Shown here piece after piece: positions 35,900 to 43,494 of a stretch of 64,000 nucleotides of DNA (positions within the stretch are counted from its first letter, which is position 1; every line of letters begins with the position of its first letter). The notes below the pieces were generated by a model. The model was not told the DNA's origin and did no database searches. It saw nothing but the letters and a program-made list of their open reading frames with translations. This DNA is from Planotetraspora kaengkrachanensis (GTDB lineage: Bacteria > Actinomycetota > Actinomycetes > Streptosporangiales > Streptosporangiaceae). A program made the position numbers and the translations under genes. The stretch spans positions 310,001 through 374,000 of the forward strand of contig NZ_BONV01000001.1 of assembly GCF_016862895.1 (NCBI RefSeq), read 5' to 3'.

Positions 35900-36690
35900 A
35901 GTCCCTCCCCCTGCTGGCGGTACTGCTGCTGGGTGGGCTGCTGCGCCGGCTGCCCGGGCTGACCCGCCTCGATGGCGCTCTTCGGCGCCGGGCCCTGGCC
36001 CAGCTCGGCCTTCATCTTGGCGATCTCGAGCTCCACGTCCGAGCCGCCGCCCATGCGGTCGAGCTCGGCCTGGATGTCGTCGCGCTGGCCGGTGAAGTCC
36101 TCGAGGGCGCCGCTGGCGAGCAGTTCGTCGATCGCGCCCGCGCGAGCCTGCATCTGAGCGGTCTTGTCCTCGGCCCGCTGGATCGCGAGGCCGACGTCGC
36201 CCATCTCCTCGGAGATGCCGGAGAACGCCTCGTTGATCCGCGTCTGCGCCTCGGCAGCCGTGTAGGTGGCCTTGATGGTCTCCTTCTTCGTGCGGAAGGA
36301 GTCCACCTTGGTCTGCAGCCGCTGGCTGGCGAGGGTGAGCTTCTCCTCCTCGCCCTGAAGGTTGCCGTACTGGATGCGAAGGTCGGCGATCTGCGTGTTC
36401 ACACCGTTGCGGCGGCTGAGTGCCTCACGTGCCAGGTCCTCGCGACCGGCCGACAGGGCCTGCCTGCCCTGGTTCTCCAGCTTGGCGGCCTGACCCTCAA
36501 GCTGGTTGATCTGCAGCTCCACCCGCTTACGGCTGGTGGCCACGTCCGCCACGCCCCGGCGCACCTTCTGGAGCAGCTCCAGCTGCCGCTGGTAGGAGTA
36601 GTCAAGGGTTTCCCGCGGATCTTCCATCTTGTCCAAAGCCTTGTTGGCCTTGGACTTGAAGATCATGGAAAGTCTCTTCATCACGCTCAT
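35896..36690 (-). CDS. pspA: PspA/IM30 membrane-stress protein
   Basis: 264 residues. An N-terminal amphipathic helix (MSVMKRLSMIFKSKANKAL) precedes an almost wholly helical coiled-coil body (residues ~25-215), then a Gln/Pro/Gly-rich tail of ~45 residues. It is an ESCRT-III-like protein that coats damaged membrane. The start at ATG 36690 has AGAAGGGG rather far upstream (about 13 bases); ATG 36681 is an alternative. First gene of pspA-pspAA-htpX-pspAB, all overlapping. Confidence 0.93.
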   Translation of the reverse strand: MSVMKRLSMIFKSKANKALDKMEDPRETLDYSYQRQLELLQKVRRGVADVATSRKRVELQINQLEGQAAKLENQGRQALSAGREDLAREALSRRNGVNTQIADLRIQYGNLQGEEEKLTLASQRLQTKVDSFRTKKETIKATYTAAEAQTRINEAFSGISEEMGDVGLAIQRAEDKTAQMQARAGAIDELLASGALEDFTGQRDDIQAELDRMGGGSDVELEIAKMKAELGQGPAPKSAIEAGQPGQPAQQPTQQQYRQQGEGL

Positions 36691-36822
36691 GCGCGTCGGC
36701 CGTCCCCTTCTCAAGGTTGTGCGTGGGTGACCCCAGCCGTTCCAGCCCTCCGATAAGCGGTGCAACCGCCTGGGTTCACCCTACGCATAACGCGCGAGGG
36801 CGTCACTAAGTTGCACTCCCGG

Positions 36823-36828
36823 TAGGCT
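36823..36828 (+). promoter_or_regulatory. -10 box (TAGGCT) of the DUF3043 gene
   Basis: TANNNT hexamer 7 bases before the GTG at 36836, in the region shared with the divergent pspA promoter. Confidence 0.5.
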
Positions 36829-36835
36829 GGGCGGC

Positions 36836-37450
36836 GTGTTCCGACGCCGTATCCAGATGCCTACGGACGACTCCCCCGTCCCTGTAGCTGATCCTAAACC
36901 CCACGCGACTCCGGGCAAGGGGCGTCCCACCCCCAAGCGGAGCGAGTCACAGGGGCGCCGCCGCATGCCCATGACGGCTCCCTCCAACCGCAAGGAGGCC
37001 TACCGCCTCCAGCGCGATCGCGACAAGACGGCACGCCTGCGCGAGCGGGAGGGCAGGCTGCGCGGCGACGAGCGGTATCTTCAGCCCCGCGACCGCGGTC
37101 CGGTGCGGAAGTTCGCGCGGGACTGGGTCGACTCGCGCCGGGTCCCCTGGGCGTACGCCCTGCCGGCGATCCTCGCCCTGCTGATCCTCACGGTGATCCC
37201 GTTCCCGACGGAGATCAGGGCGTTCTTCTTCTACATCTACAACTACTCGGTGCCCGTCATGGTGCTCCTGCTGCCGCTGTCGTACTTCATGGCGCTGCGG
37301 GTCAAGAAGGCGGCGGCCGAGAAGTTCCCCGGCGAGAACCTCAAGGGCGTCGGCTTCTACGCCGCCATGCGCGCGCTGCAGATGCGCCCGCTGCGCTATC
37401 CGAAGCCCACCGTCCGCCCGGGGGGCGCGCCCGTTCCTCCCAAGGTCTGA
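36836..37450 (+). CDS. DUF3043 membrane protein
   Basis: 204 residues: a basic, disordered N-terminal half (SNRKEAYRLQRDRDKTARLREREGRL), two membrane helices at ~105-150, and a short basic C-terminus. It matches an actinobacterial family (Rv2206 type) of unknown function, conserved in the same place next to adoK/erpA and cob genes. Divergent from pspA. Confidence 0.88.
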   Translation: MFRRRIQMPTDDSPVPVADPKPHATPGKGRPTPKRSESQGRRRMPMTAPSNRKEAYRLQRDRDKTARLREREGRLRGDERYLQPRDRGPVRKFARDWVDSRRVPWAYALPAILALLILTVIPFPTEIRAFFFYIYNYSVPVMVLLLPLSYFMALRVKKAAAEKFPGENLKGVGFYAAMRALQMRPLRYPKPTVRPGGAPVPPKV

Positions 37451-37514
37451 TTCCGTACGGCGGAGCACGCAATTCACGCCGCGGCTCTTCCGCCACGGCC
37501 CGCTCGATCACGGC

Positions 37515-37549
37515 ACGGCGCCGGCGGCCTCCACGGCCGCCGGCGCCGT
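37515..37549 (+). terminator. hairpin terminator after the DUF3043 gene
   Basis: 15-bp GC-rich stem (37515-37529 with 37535-37549) and 5-nt loop, about 65 bp after the stop. The remaining gap to 37807 holds one more hairpin and the start region of the multicopper oxidase gene. Confidence 0.8.
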
Positions 37550-37639
37550 CGTCGTTTCCGCCGTCACCTGTGAAGTGAATGGATCCGCCCCGGGCGCCTT
37601 CTTTCACCGCAAACCAGGCGTCCGACCTCGAATCACATC

Positions 37640-37681
37640 GGATCGGCCGGGGTTCCGTCGTCCCGAACCCCCGGCCGATCC
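37640..37681 (+). promoter_or_regulatory. large hairpin upstream of the multicopper oxidase gene
   Basis: Arms 37640-37655 and 37665-37681 pair with one bulged C and a 9-nt loop. It lies 126 bp before the oxidase ATG and could be a second terminator, an operator or part of a leader. Confidence 0.55.
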
Positions 37682-37807
37682 AAGGTGCGGCCAAGTTCCG
37701 CCTCCCCCTGGCGTTTTCACGATGATCTTCGAGGACTCCGCCGCTATGCTCCGGGATTTGCCGTCGGGTCGCTGGGGGGCGAATCGATCTCGACAAGGGG
37801 CGGAGTC

Positions 37808-39835
37808 ATGGACACCAGCAGGCGGAAGTTCTTCGGGCTCGCGACGGCCGTGGCCGTGGCGGGCGTCACGGCGCCCGTGCAGGCCGCGAACGCCGGGCAG
37901 GCGGCCGAGGTCCCCGGGACGCCGGTTCCCTCCGGGACGCCGGAGCCTCAGGGAACGCCGGGGACGGCCGGGGAGCCGGGCGCGGGCGACGCCGGGCCGG
38001 CCGGAGGCGGCGGCGAGTCTTCGGGCCTCGCCGGAGCGGACCGGCCGGTGACGGCCACGCTGACACCGTTCGCCGATCCTCTTTTCATCCCTCCCCTGAT
38101 CAGGCCGGCGAGCGAGGCGCTGACGATCGAGATGCGGGCCGTGGCCAGGCGCCTGCACTCGGAGCTTCCGCCGACCCGGCTGTGGACCTATGAGGGCAGC
38201 TCCCCCGGCCCCACGATCGAGGTGCGCCGCGAGCAGCGGCTGCGGGTCGCCTGGACCAACCGGATCGAGAACGAGACCGTCCCGGTGACGGCGGTGCAGG
38301 TGTTCGCCGAGGTCGGCAAGCCCACACTGCCGAACACGCTGCCCGGCGCCGGTGGCGCGGTGCCGCGCGACGACGTCGCCGGGATCCCGCCCTGGCTGGT
38401 CGTCCACCTGCACGGCGCGATCACCGGGGGCGGGCAGGACGGCTGGTCGGAGAACGGGCACCTGGCGGGCGAGGTGCAGTACTCGGAGTACCTGAACAAG
38501 CAGCCCTCCGCGGCCCTTTGGTACCACGACCACGCGATGCACACCTCGACCTGGACCCTGTTCGCCGGCCTGTTCGGCATGTACTGGATCAGGGACGAGG
38601 AGGAGGACGCGCTCAACCTGCCGAAGGGCGAGCACGAGGTGCCCCTCGTCCTGTGCGACAGGAACTTCGAGACCGACGAGCGCGGCCTGCTCACCGGCAG
38701 GCTCCTGCACAAGGTGACGTTCAGGAACGAGATCCAGCCGGTCACGCGGCCGTTCGAGGGTCCGTACACGCTGGTGAACGGGATCATCTGGCCCCACATG
38801 GACGTCGAGCCCCGCTGGTACCGGTTCCGCGTGCTCAACGCGTCCAATTCCCGGACCTTCCGGCTCGCGCTGATCGACGAGTCGACCGGCGGGCCCGTCA
38901 CCGGCGTGGTCAAGCAGATCGGCACCGACGGCGGCCTGCTCCCCGCCCCCGTGCCGATCGAGCCGTTCGTCTCCCTCGCGTCGGGCGAACGCGCGGACCT
39001 GCTGATCGACTTCGGCGCGCACCAGGGCAAACGCCTTCGCCTGGTCAACACCCTCGCCGGCACGACGCCGGGAGAGCCCGCGCCTGGCATCCCGTACCCC
39101 GAGGTGATGCAGTTCCGCGTGGGCGGCGGGCATGCGGCGGGACGTGCCCGCGAGAAGGAGAGCAGCGGGCAGGAGACCAGGGCGGGCGGCGACACGTTCA
39201 CCCTGCCGCGCGTCGTCTCCCCCTCCTTCGTGCGGACGACGCACGACAGCCTCCCGGTGAACCGCACGCACCGGGTCGTGCTCACCAAAGTCGGCGGGGG
39301 CAAGCACTCCGAGATGTGGGAGATGGAGAAGGTGCGCGCCGACACCGTCGATCTCGGGACCGACGGGATCGTCCAGCTCAAGACGGCAGACGGCAACGTG
39401 CTCACCTACCGGCGCATCGCCAACGGGCCGGACGACGTCGTCAACTACTTCGCGATGGAGGGCGCCTGGGAGCTATGGACGTTCATCAACGCCACCGACT
39501 TCCCGCACCCGATGCACATCCATCTGATGCGCTTCCAAGCCCTTTCTCGGGATATCTACGACATCAGTGGATTCGACGCGACGCTCGGCGGCACGACCAA
39601 GCCCATCGCGTACAAGCAGGCGGGGGTGCTGGAGGAGGGCGAGAAGGGCCTCAAGGACGTCATCCAGGTGGGCGTGAACGAGGTCGTCACCATCGCCGGC
39701 CGGTTCGAGGGCGCCACCGGGCGCTTCGCGTACCACTGCCACCTGCTGGAGCACCAGGACGAGGGCATGATGCGCCCGCTCGTGGTCTATCCGCACGCGG
39801 TGATGACCATGCGCGGCGCTCACGGCCACATGTGA
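37808..39835 (+). CDS. Tat-exported multicopper oxidase (laccase/bilirubin-oxidase-like)
   Basis: 675 residues from the ATG with GGGGCGGAG upstream. A twin-arginine signal (SRRKFFGLATAVAVAG) and a Pro/Gly-rich linker (~35-75) precede three cupredoxin domains. All four copper motifs are present: HLHG (~200), WYHDHAMH (~240), HPMHIH (~566) and HCHLLEHQDEGM (~643, with axial Met). It oxidises phenolic substrates or metal ions with O2 outside the cytoplasm. The layout resembles CotA/phenoxazinone-synthase types. No copper-sensor gene is nearby. Confidence 0.93.
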   Translation: MDTSRRKFFGLATAVAVAGVTAPVQAANAGQAAEVPGTPVPSGTPEPQGTPGTAGEPGAGDAGPAGGGGESSGLAGADRPVTATLTPFADPLFIPPLIRPASEALTIEMRAVARRLHSELPPTRLWTYEGSSPGPTIEVRREQRLRVAWTNRIENETVPVTAVQVFAEVGKPTLPNTLPGAGGAVPRDDVAGIPPWLVVHLHGAITGGGQDGWSENGHLAGEVQYSEYLNKQPSAALWYHDHAMHTSTWTLFAGLFGMYWIRDEEEDALNLPKGEHEVPLVLCDRNFETDERGLLTGRLLHKVTFRNEIQPVTRPFEGPYTLVNGIIWPHMDVEPRWYRFRVLNASNSRTFRLALIDESTGGPVTGVVKQIGTDGGLLPAPVPIEPFVSLASGERADLLIDFGAHQGKRLRLVNTLAGTTPGEPAPGIPYPEVMQFRVGGGHAAGRAREKESSGQETRAGGDTFTLPRVVSPSFVRTTHDSLPVNRTHRVVLTKVGGGKHSEMWEMEKVRADTVDLGTDGIVQLKTADGNVLTYRRIANGPDDVVNYFAMEGAWELWTFINATDFPHPMHIHLMRFQALSRDIYDISGFDATLGGTTKPIAYKQAGVLEEGEKGLKDVIQVGVNEVVTIAGRFEGATGRFAYHCHLLEHQDEGMMRPLVVYPHAVMTMRGAHGHM

Positions 39836-39847
39836 CGCCGTCTGCTC

Positions 39848-39853
39848 TAGTGT
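39848..39853 (+). promoter_or_regulatory. -10 box (TAGTGT) of the aldo/keto reductase gene
   Basis: TANNNT hexamer 8 bases before the ATG at 39862 and 13 bases after the oxidase stop, so the reductase has its own promoter. Confidence 0.45.
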
Positions 39854-39861
39854 GTCGGATC

Positions 39862-40863
39862 ATGGAACACCGCCATCTCGGCCGCAGCGGCCTCATGGTC
39901 AGTGAGATCAGCTACGGCAACTGGATCACCCACGGTTCCCAGGTCGAGGAGGACGCGGCGCGCGCGTGCGTGCAGGCGGCGCTCGACGAGGGCATCACCA
40001 CGTTCGACACCGCCGACGTCTACGCGGGGACGAAGGCCGAGGAAGTTCTCGGGCGCGCGCTGAAGGGCGTCCGCCGCGAGTCGCTGGAGATCTTCACCAA
40101 GGTCTACTGGCCGACCGGCCCCGGTCGCAACGACCGCGGCCTGTCCCGCAAGCACATCACCGAGTCGATCCACGGATCGCTCCGGCGTCTGCAGACCGAC
40201 TACGTCGACCTCTACCAGGCGCACCGCTACGACGCGGAGACGCCGCTCGAGGAGACCCTCAAGACCTTCGACGACCTCGTACGGCAGGGCAAGGTGCTGT
40301 ACGTCGGGGTCAGCGAGTGGACGGCCGACCAGATCGCCCGGGCGCTCAAGATCGCCGATGACATGGGCTTCGACCGGATCGTCTCCAACCAGCCGCAGTA
40401 CTCCATGTTGTGGCGGGTCATCGAGTCCGAGGTCGTCCCCCTGTCGGAGAAGGAGGGCATCGGCCAGGTCGTCTTCTCGCCGATCGCACAGGGCGTGCTC
40501 ACGGGCAAGTACCTGCCCGGTCAGCCGCCGCCCGCGGGATCGCGCGCGACCGACGAGTCCGGCGGGGCCAACTTCATCAGCCGCCTCCTCCACGACGACG
40601 TGCTCGAGCGCGTGCAGGAGCTCAAGCCCGTCGCCGCGGACCACGGCCTCACGATGGCCCAGCTCGCCGTCGCGTGGGTGCTGCAGAACCCCAACGTGTC
40701 GTCGGCGATCGTGGGCGCGACCCGTCCCGAGCAGGTGAAGGACAACGTCAAGGCGTCAGGCGTCACTCTCGGCGCGGACACCATGAAGAAGATCGACGAC
40801 GTGCTCGGCTCCGTGGTCGAGCGCGACCCCGCCAAGACGGTCAGCCCCGCCAGGCGCCCCTAA
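39862..40863 (+). CDS. aldo/keto reductase (potassium-channel beta-subunit-like)
   Basis: 333 residues. Tetrad: Asp/Tyr in DTADVYAG, Lys in FTKVYW, His in YQAHRYD. Its SEISYGNWITHG and SNQPQYSMLWR segments are typical of Kv-beta-related AKRs. Homology starts at the ATG at 39862. Third aldo/keto reductase in the window, not clustered with the others. Confidence 0.93.
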   Translation: MEHRHLGRSGLMVSEISYGNWITHGSQVEEDAARACVQAALDEGITTFDTADVYAGTKAEEVLGRALKGVRRESLEIFTKVYWPTGPGRNDRGLSRKHITESIHGSLRRLQTDYVDLYQAHRYDAETPLEETLKTFDDLVRQGKVLYVGVSEWTADQIARALKIADDMGFDRIVSNQPQYSMLWRVIESEVVPLSEKEGIGQVVFSPIAQGVLTGKYLPGQPPPAGSRATDESGGANFISRLLHDDVLERVQELKPVAADHGLTMAQLAVAWVLQNPNVSSAIVGATRPEQVKDNVKASGVTLGADTMKKIDDVLGSVVERDPAKTVSPARRP

Positions 40864-40867
40864 CAGA

Positions 40868-41074
40868 TCAGGCCTGGCGCAGGGACATCCCCGAATATTC
40901 GACGCGCTCGTCCTCCATCAGCGTGACCTGCTCGACACCGCTCTCGAGCAGGTCACGCCAGGTCTCGCCCAGCCATGACTCGGCGTCGGCCTGGCTGGAG
41001 AAGATCTCACGCGGCAGCGGCCGGTCCGTCAGCTCGCCGCCCTTGGCGTCCTCGTAGCGCCAGCGCCATGTCAT
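40868..41074 (-). CDS. small conserved actinobacterial protein
   Basis: 68 residues (MTWRWRYEDAKGGEL ... SQADAESWLGETWRDLLESGVEQVTL), acidic with several Trp. It resembles short conserved hypothetical proteins of actinomycetes. No domain with known function. It converges on the reductase with only 4 bp between stops. Confidence 0.65.
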   Translation of the reverse strand: MTWRWRYEDAKGGELTDRPLPREIFSSQADAESWLGETWRDLLESGVEQVTLMEDERVEYSGMSLRQA

Positions 41075-41228
41075 TCCCGCACGTCCCTTCCGCCGTCCTC
41101 GCCACGAAGGTCTCCCCCTCGCGTGATCCAGCCGACCCTATATCGGCATGGGCTCGGCGAGGCCGAGGCGCGGACCGGGAACATGGGGGCGGCCCGTGAA
41201 GGACAGGACGCGAAGAACAGGAGTCGGC

Positions 41229-42326
41229 ATGGAGGTCTACCTGGAGGGCACGGCCGGGCCCGGGGGCTGGCCGTCCCCCGGCTGCGGATGCGCGTCCTGC
41301 GGACGCCTGTCCCCCGGGCACCGCGGACCGGCCTCGATCCTGCTGGACGGCCGGGTACGGCTCCCGCACGCGGAAGGCCGGCTGCCGGACGGATACCGGC
41401 TCAGGCGGGGTCCCGACGGAGACGAGATCGTCACGCCCGACGGAGGACGCCTGCTGCACGCCGGTTCCGCCCGGTGGGCCGTCTCGGAGCCGTACGCGGC
41501 GGAGCCCTTCGATCTCGTGCTCATCGACCTTCTCGACCGGCCCGAGCACCTCGGCGACCTGCGCCGGCGCGGGCTGGTGGCCCCTCACACCCGGGTGGTC
41601 GCCGTGGGGGTCGACCACCGTGTCACCTCAGAAGCCGAGCTGAGCAGAAGGCTCGCGTTCTGGGACGCGGAGGCGGTGCCCGACGGCACCTCGATCAGGA
41701 CGACCGCCGGCGGCGGGCCGTACGAGGCGGCTCCGCCGCGACGCGGCCGCACGCTGCTGCTCGGCGGCTCCCGTTCCGGCAAGTCGGCGGAGGCCGAGCT
41801 GCGGGTGGCCACCGATCCCGGCGTCACCTATGTCGCGACGGGACCGTCGGGCGGGGACGACCCGTCCTGGCTGGCCCGGGTGAAGGCCCACCGGGAGCGG
41901 CGGCCCGCCCACTGGCTGACGGTGGAGACCACCGATCTCGCCCCCCTGCTCCTCGATCCGCCGGGGACGCTCCTGATCGACGGGCTCGGCACCTGGCTGG
42001 CGGCGGTCTTCGACGAGTACGGCGCATGGCCAGGCCAGTCCGCCTCTGTGACTCCCGCGGACGGCTCAGCGCTTCCCCCGGACGACACGCCGATCTCCGC
42101 GGCCGACCGCGTCACGCGGCGGTGCGACGATCTCGTGGCGGCCTGGCGACGCGCCCCGGGCCGGGTCGTGGCGGTGAGCGACGAGGTCGGGCTCGGGGTC
42201 GTCCCCGCCACCGCGAGCGGGCGGCTGTTCCGCGACGCGCTCGGCCGGCTCAACCAGCGGCTCGCGCAGGAGTCGGAAGACGTGGCCCTGGTCGTCGCCG
42301 GACGGGTGCTGCCGCTGCCTCTCTGA
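41229..42326 (+). CDS. cobU: adenosylcobinamide kinase/guanylyltransferase with N-terminal extra domain
   Basis: 365 residues; AGGAG lies 5 bases before the ATG. Residues ~175-365 are CobU: P-loop GGSRSGKS, TYVATGP, and the terminal GRLFRDALGRLNQRLA pattern; it makes adenosylcobinamide-GDP in B12 assembly. CobU alone is about 180 residues. The first ~170 residues form an extra domain whose start (PSPGCGCASCGR) recalls metallo-beta-lactamase-fold proteins, but metal-binding HxHxDH is not visible. cobS follows 33 bp later; cobT is not in the window. Confidence 0.88.
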   Translation: MEVYLEGTAGPGGWPSPGCGCASCGRLSPGHRGPASILLDGRVRLPHAEGRLPDGYRLRRGPDGDEIVTPDGGRLLHAGSARWAVSEPYAAEPFDLVLIDLLDRPEHLGDLRRRGLVAPHTRVVAVGVDHRVTSEAELSRRLAFWDAEAVPDGTSIRTTAGGGPYEAAPPRRGRTLLLGGSRSGKSAEAELRVATDPGVTYVATGPSGGDDPSWLARVKAHRERRPAHWLTVETTDLAPLLLDPPGTLLIDGLGTWLAAVFDEYGAWPGQSASVTPADGSALPPDDTPISAADRVTRRCDDLVAAWRRAPGRVVAVSDEVGLGVVPATASGRLFRDALGRLNQRLAQESEDVALVVAGRVLPLPL

Positions 42327-42345
42327 GGCAGGCCGTCCGGGTCGC

Positions 42346-42351
42346 TACGAT
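42346..42351 (+). promoter_or_regulatory. -10 box (TACGAT) of cobS
   Basis: TANNNT hexamer 8 bases before the GTG at 42360. Confidence 0.45.
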
Positions 42352-42359
42352 CGTCCGTC

Positions 42360-43244
42360 GTGTCCGGAACGCCGCGCCAGCCTGGTCTCCTGTCCGCATG
42401 GCGGTTCACGGTCGGCATGCTGACCGTGTTCCCGGTGCGCGCCGAGGCCGTCGACCGCACGGTCGCCGGCCGGGGCATGGCTCTGGCGCCCTTCGCCGGG
42501 ATGCTGCTCGGGCTCGTGGCGGCGGCGGTCCTCCTCGTCGCGGACGGCCTGTCGGGGTCCGCGCCCCTGGCCGCGGCACTCGCCGTCGGGACGCTGGCCT
42601 GGCTGACCCGGGGACTCCATCTGGACGGTCTGGCCGACCTCGCCGACGGGCTGGGCAGCCGCGCCCCGTCGCAGCGGGCGCTCGACATCATGAAGCAGTC
42701 GGACATCGGTCCGTTCGGCGTGGTCACACTGATTTTCACGCTCCTCGTCCAGGTCGGCTCACTCGCGCGGATCCAGGCCGCCGCACCGCCCTTCACCGGC
42801 GCGCTCGCCCTCGTGGCCGCCTGCGCCGCGGGCAGACTCGCCGTGACCTGGGCCTGCCGTGACGGCGTTCCGCCCGCCCGCCCCGACGGCCTCGGCGCTC
42901 TGGTCGCCGGTGCCGTACGGCGACGTCACGCGATCGCGGCGACGGCGGCGACCGCGGGCGTCCTCGCCCTCGCCGCGTTCGCGATCCGCGCCGGGGCACC
43001 GCCCGTCTGCCCGTTCAACCCGGACCAGTGGGCGGCCGGCCTGTGCGCGTCGGCCGGCGCCTCCGCGAGCGCGTCGCTGGCCCTCGTCCTCGCGCTGGTG
43101 CTCGCGCCCGCCGCCGGGCTCGGCACCGCGGTCCTGCTGCGCCGGCGTGCCGTACGACGACTGGGCGGCGTCACGGGCGACGTGCTCGGCGCGCTGGTGG
43201 AGATCTCCGCGACGGTCACCCTGCTGGTGTGGGCCCTGGTCTGA
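42360..43244 (+). CDS. cobS: adenosylcobinamide-GDP ribazoletransferase (cobalamin synthase)
   Basis: 294 residues, polytopic. The N-terminal FTVGMLTVFPV, the acidic GLHLDGLADLADGLGS and the DIMKQSDIGPFG segments mark CobS, which joins adenosylcobinamide-GDP and alpha-ribazole at the membrane. It follows cobU; probably both cotranscribed and separately initiated. Confidence 0.94.
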   Translation: MSGTPRQPGLLSAWRFTVGMLTVFPVRAEAVDRTVAGRGMALAPFAGMLLGLVAAAVLLVADGLSGSAPLAAALAVGTLAWLTRGLHLDGLADLADGLGSRAPSQRALDIMKQSDIGPFGVVTLIFTLLVQVGSLARIQAAAPPFTGALALVAACAAGRLAVTWACRDGVPPARPDGLGALVAGAVRRRHAIAATAATAGVLALAAFAIRAGAPPVCPFNPDQWAAGLCASAGASASASLALVLALVLAPAAGLGTAVLLRRRAVRRLGGVTGDVLGALVEISATVTLLVWALV

Positions 43245-43293
43245 CAGACCGGTCCGGGATCGGCTCCCGGCGCGGACGGCTTCGCCGGGAATC

Positions 43294-43411
43294 GTGCATG
43301 ATCACGAATCGTGACTCACCGGGCGAGACACGTGATCACCGAATCCGTGCATGATCACGCCGGGGATCGTGGCCGGTCAGGCCTTATCTCACCGAGCTTC
43401 TGCATGATCAC
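43294..43411. repeat. 53-bp-period repeat array, three copies of [GC]TGCATGATCAC
   Basis: Cores at 43294, 43347 and 43400 (C as first base in the last), each 53 bp apart, between cobS and pepA. The spacers here are unrelated to each other although the core is intact. Confidence 0.85.
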
Positions 43412-43480
43412 GCGAGAGAGGGGGGCGGGCGGGGATTCGTAGGACGAACCCTCGTTTATGCGTCGGGGAGTAAGCAGGGC

Positions 43481-43486
43481 TAGCAT
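43481..43486 (+). promoter_or_regulatory. -10 box (TAGCAT) of pepA
   Basis: TANNNT hexamer 8 bases before the GTG at 43495; the 53-bp array ends 69 bp upstream of it. Confidence 0.5.
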
Positions 43487-43494
43487 CGGCTCAC

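Noticed and set aside
41101-41228. Cobalamin riboswitch upstream of cobU
   Set aside because: The conserved B12-box and core segments are not present and the gap is too short for the full aptamer.
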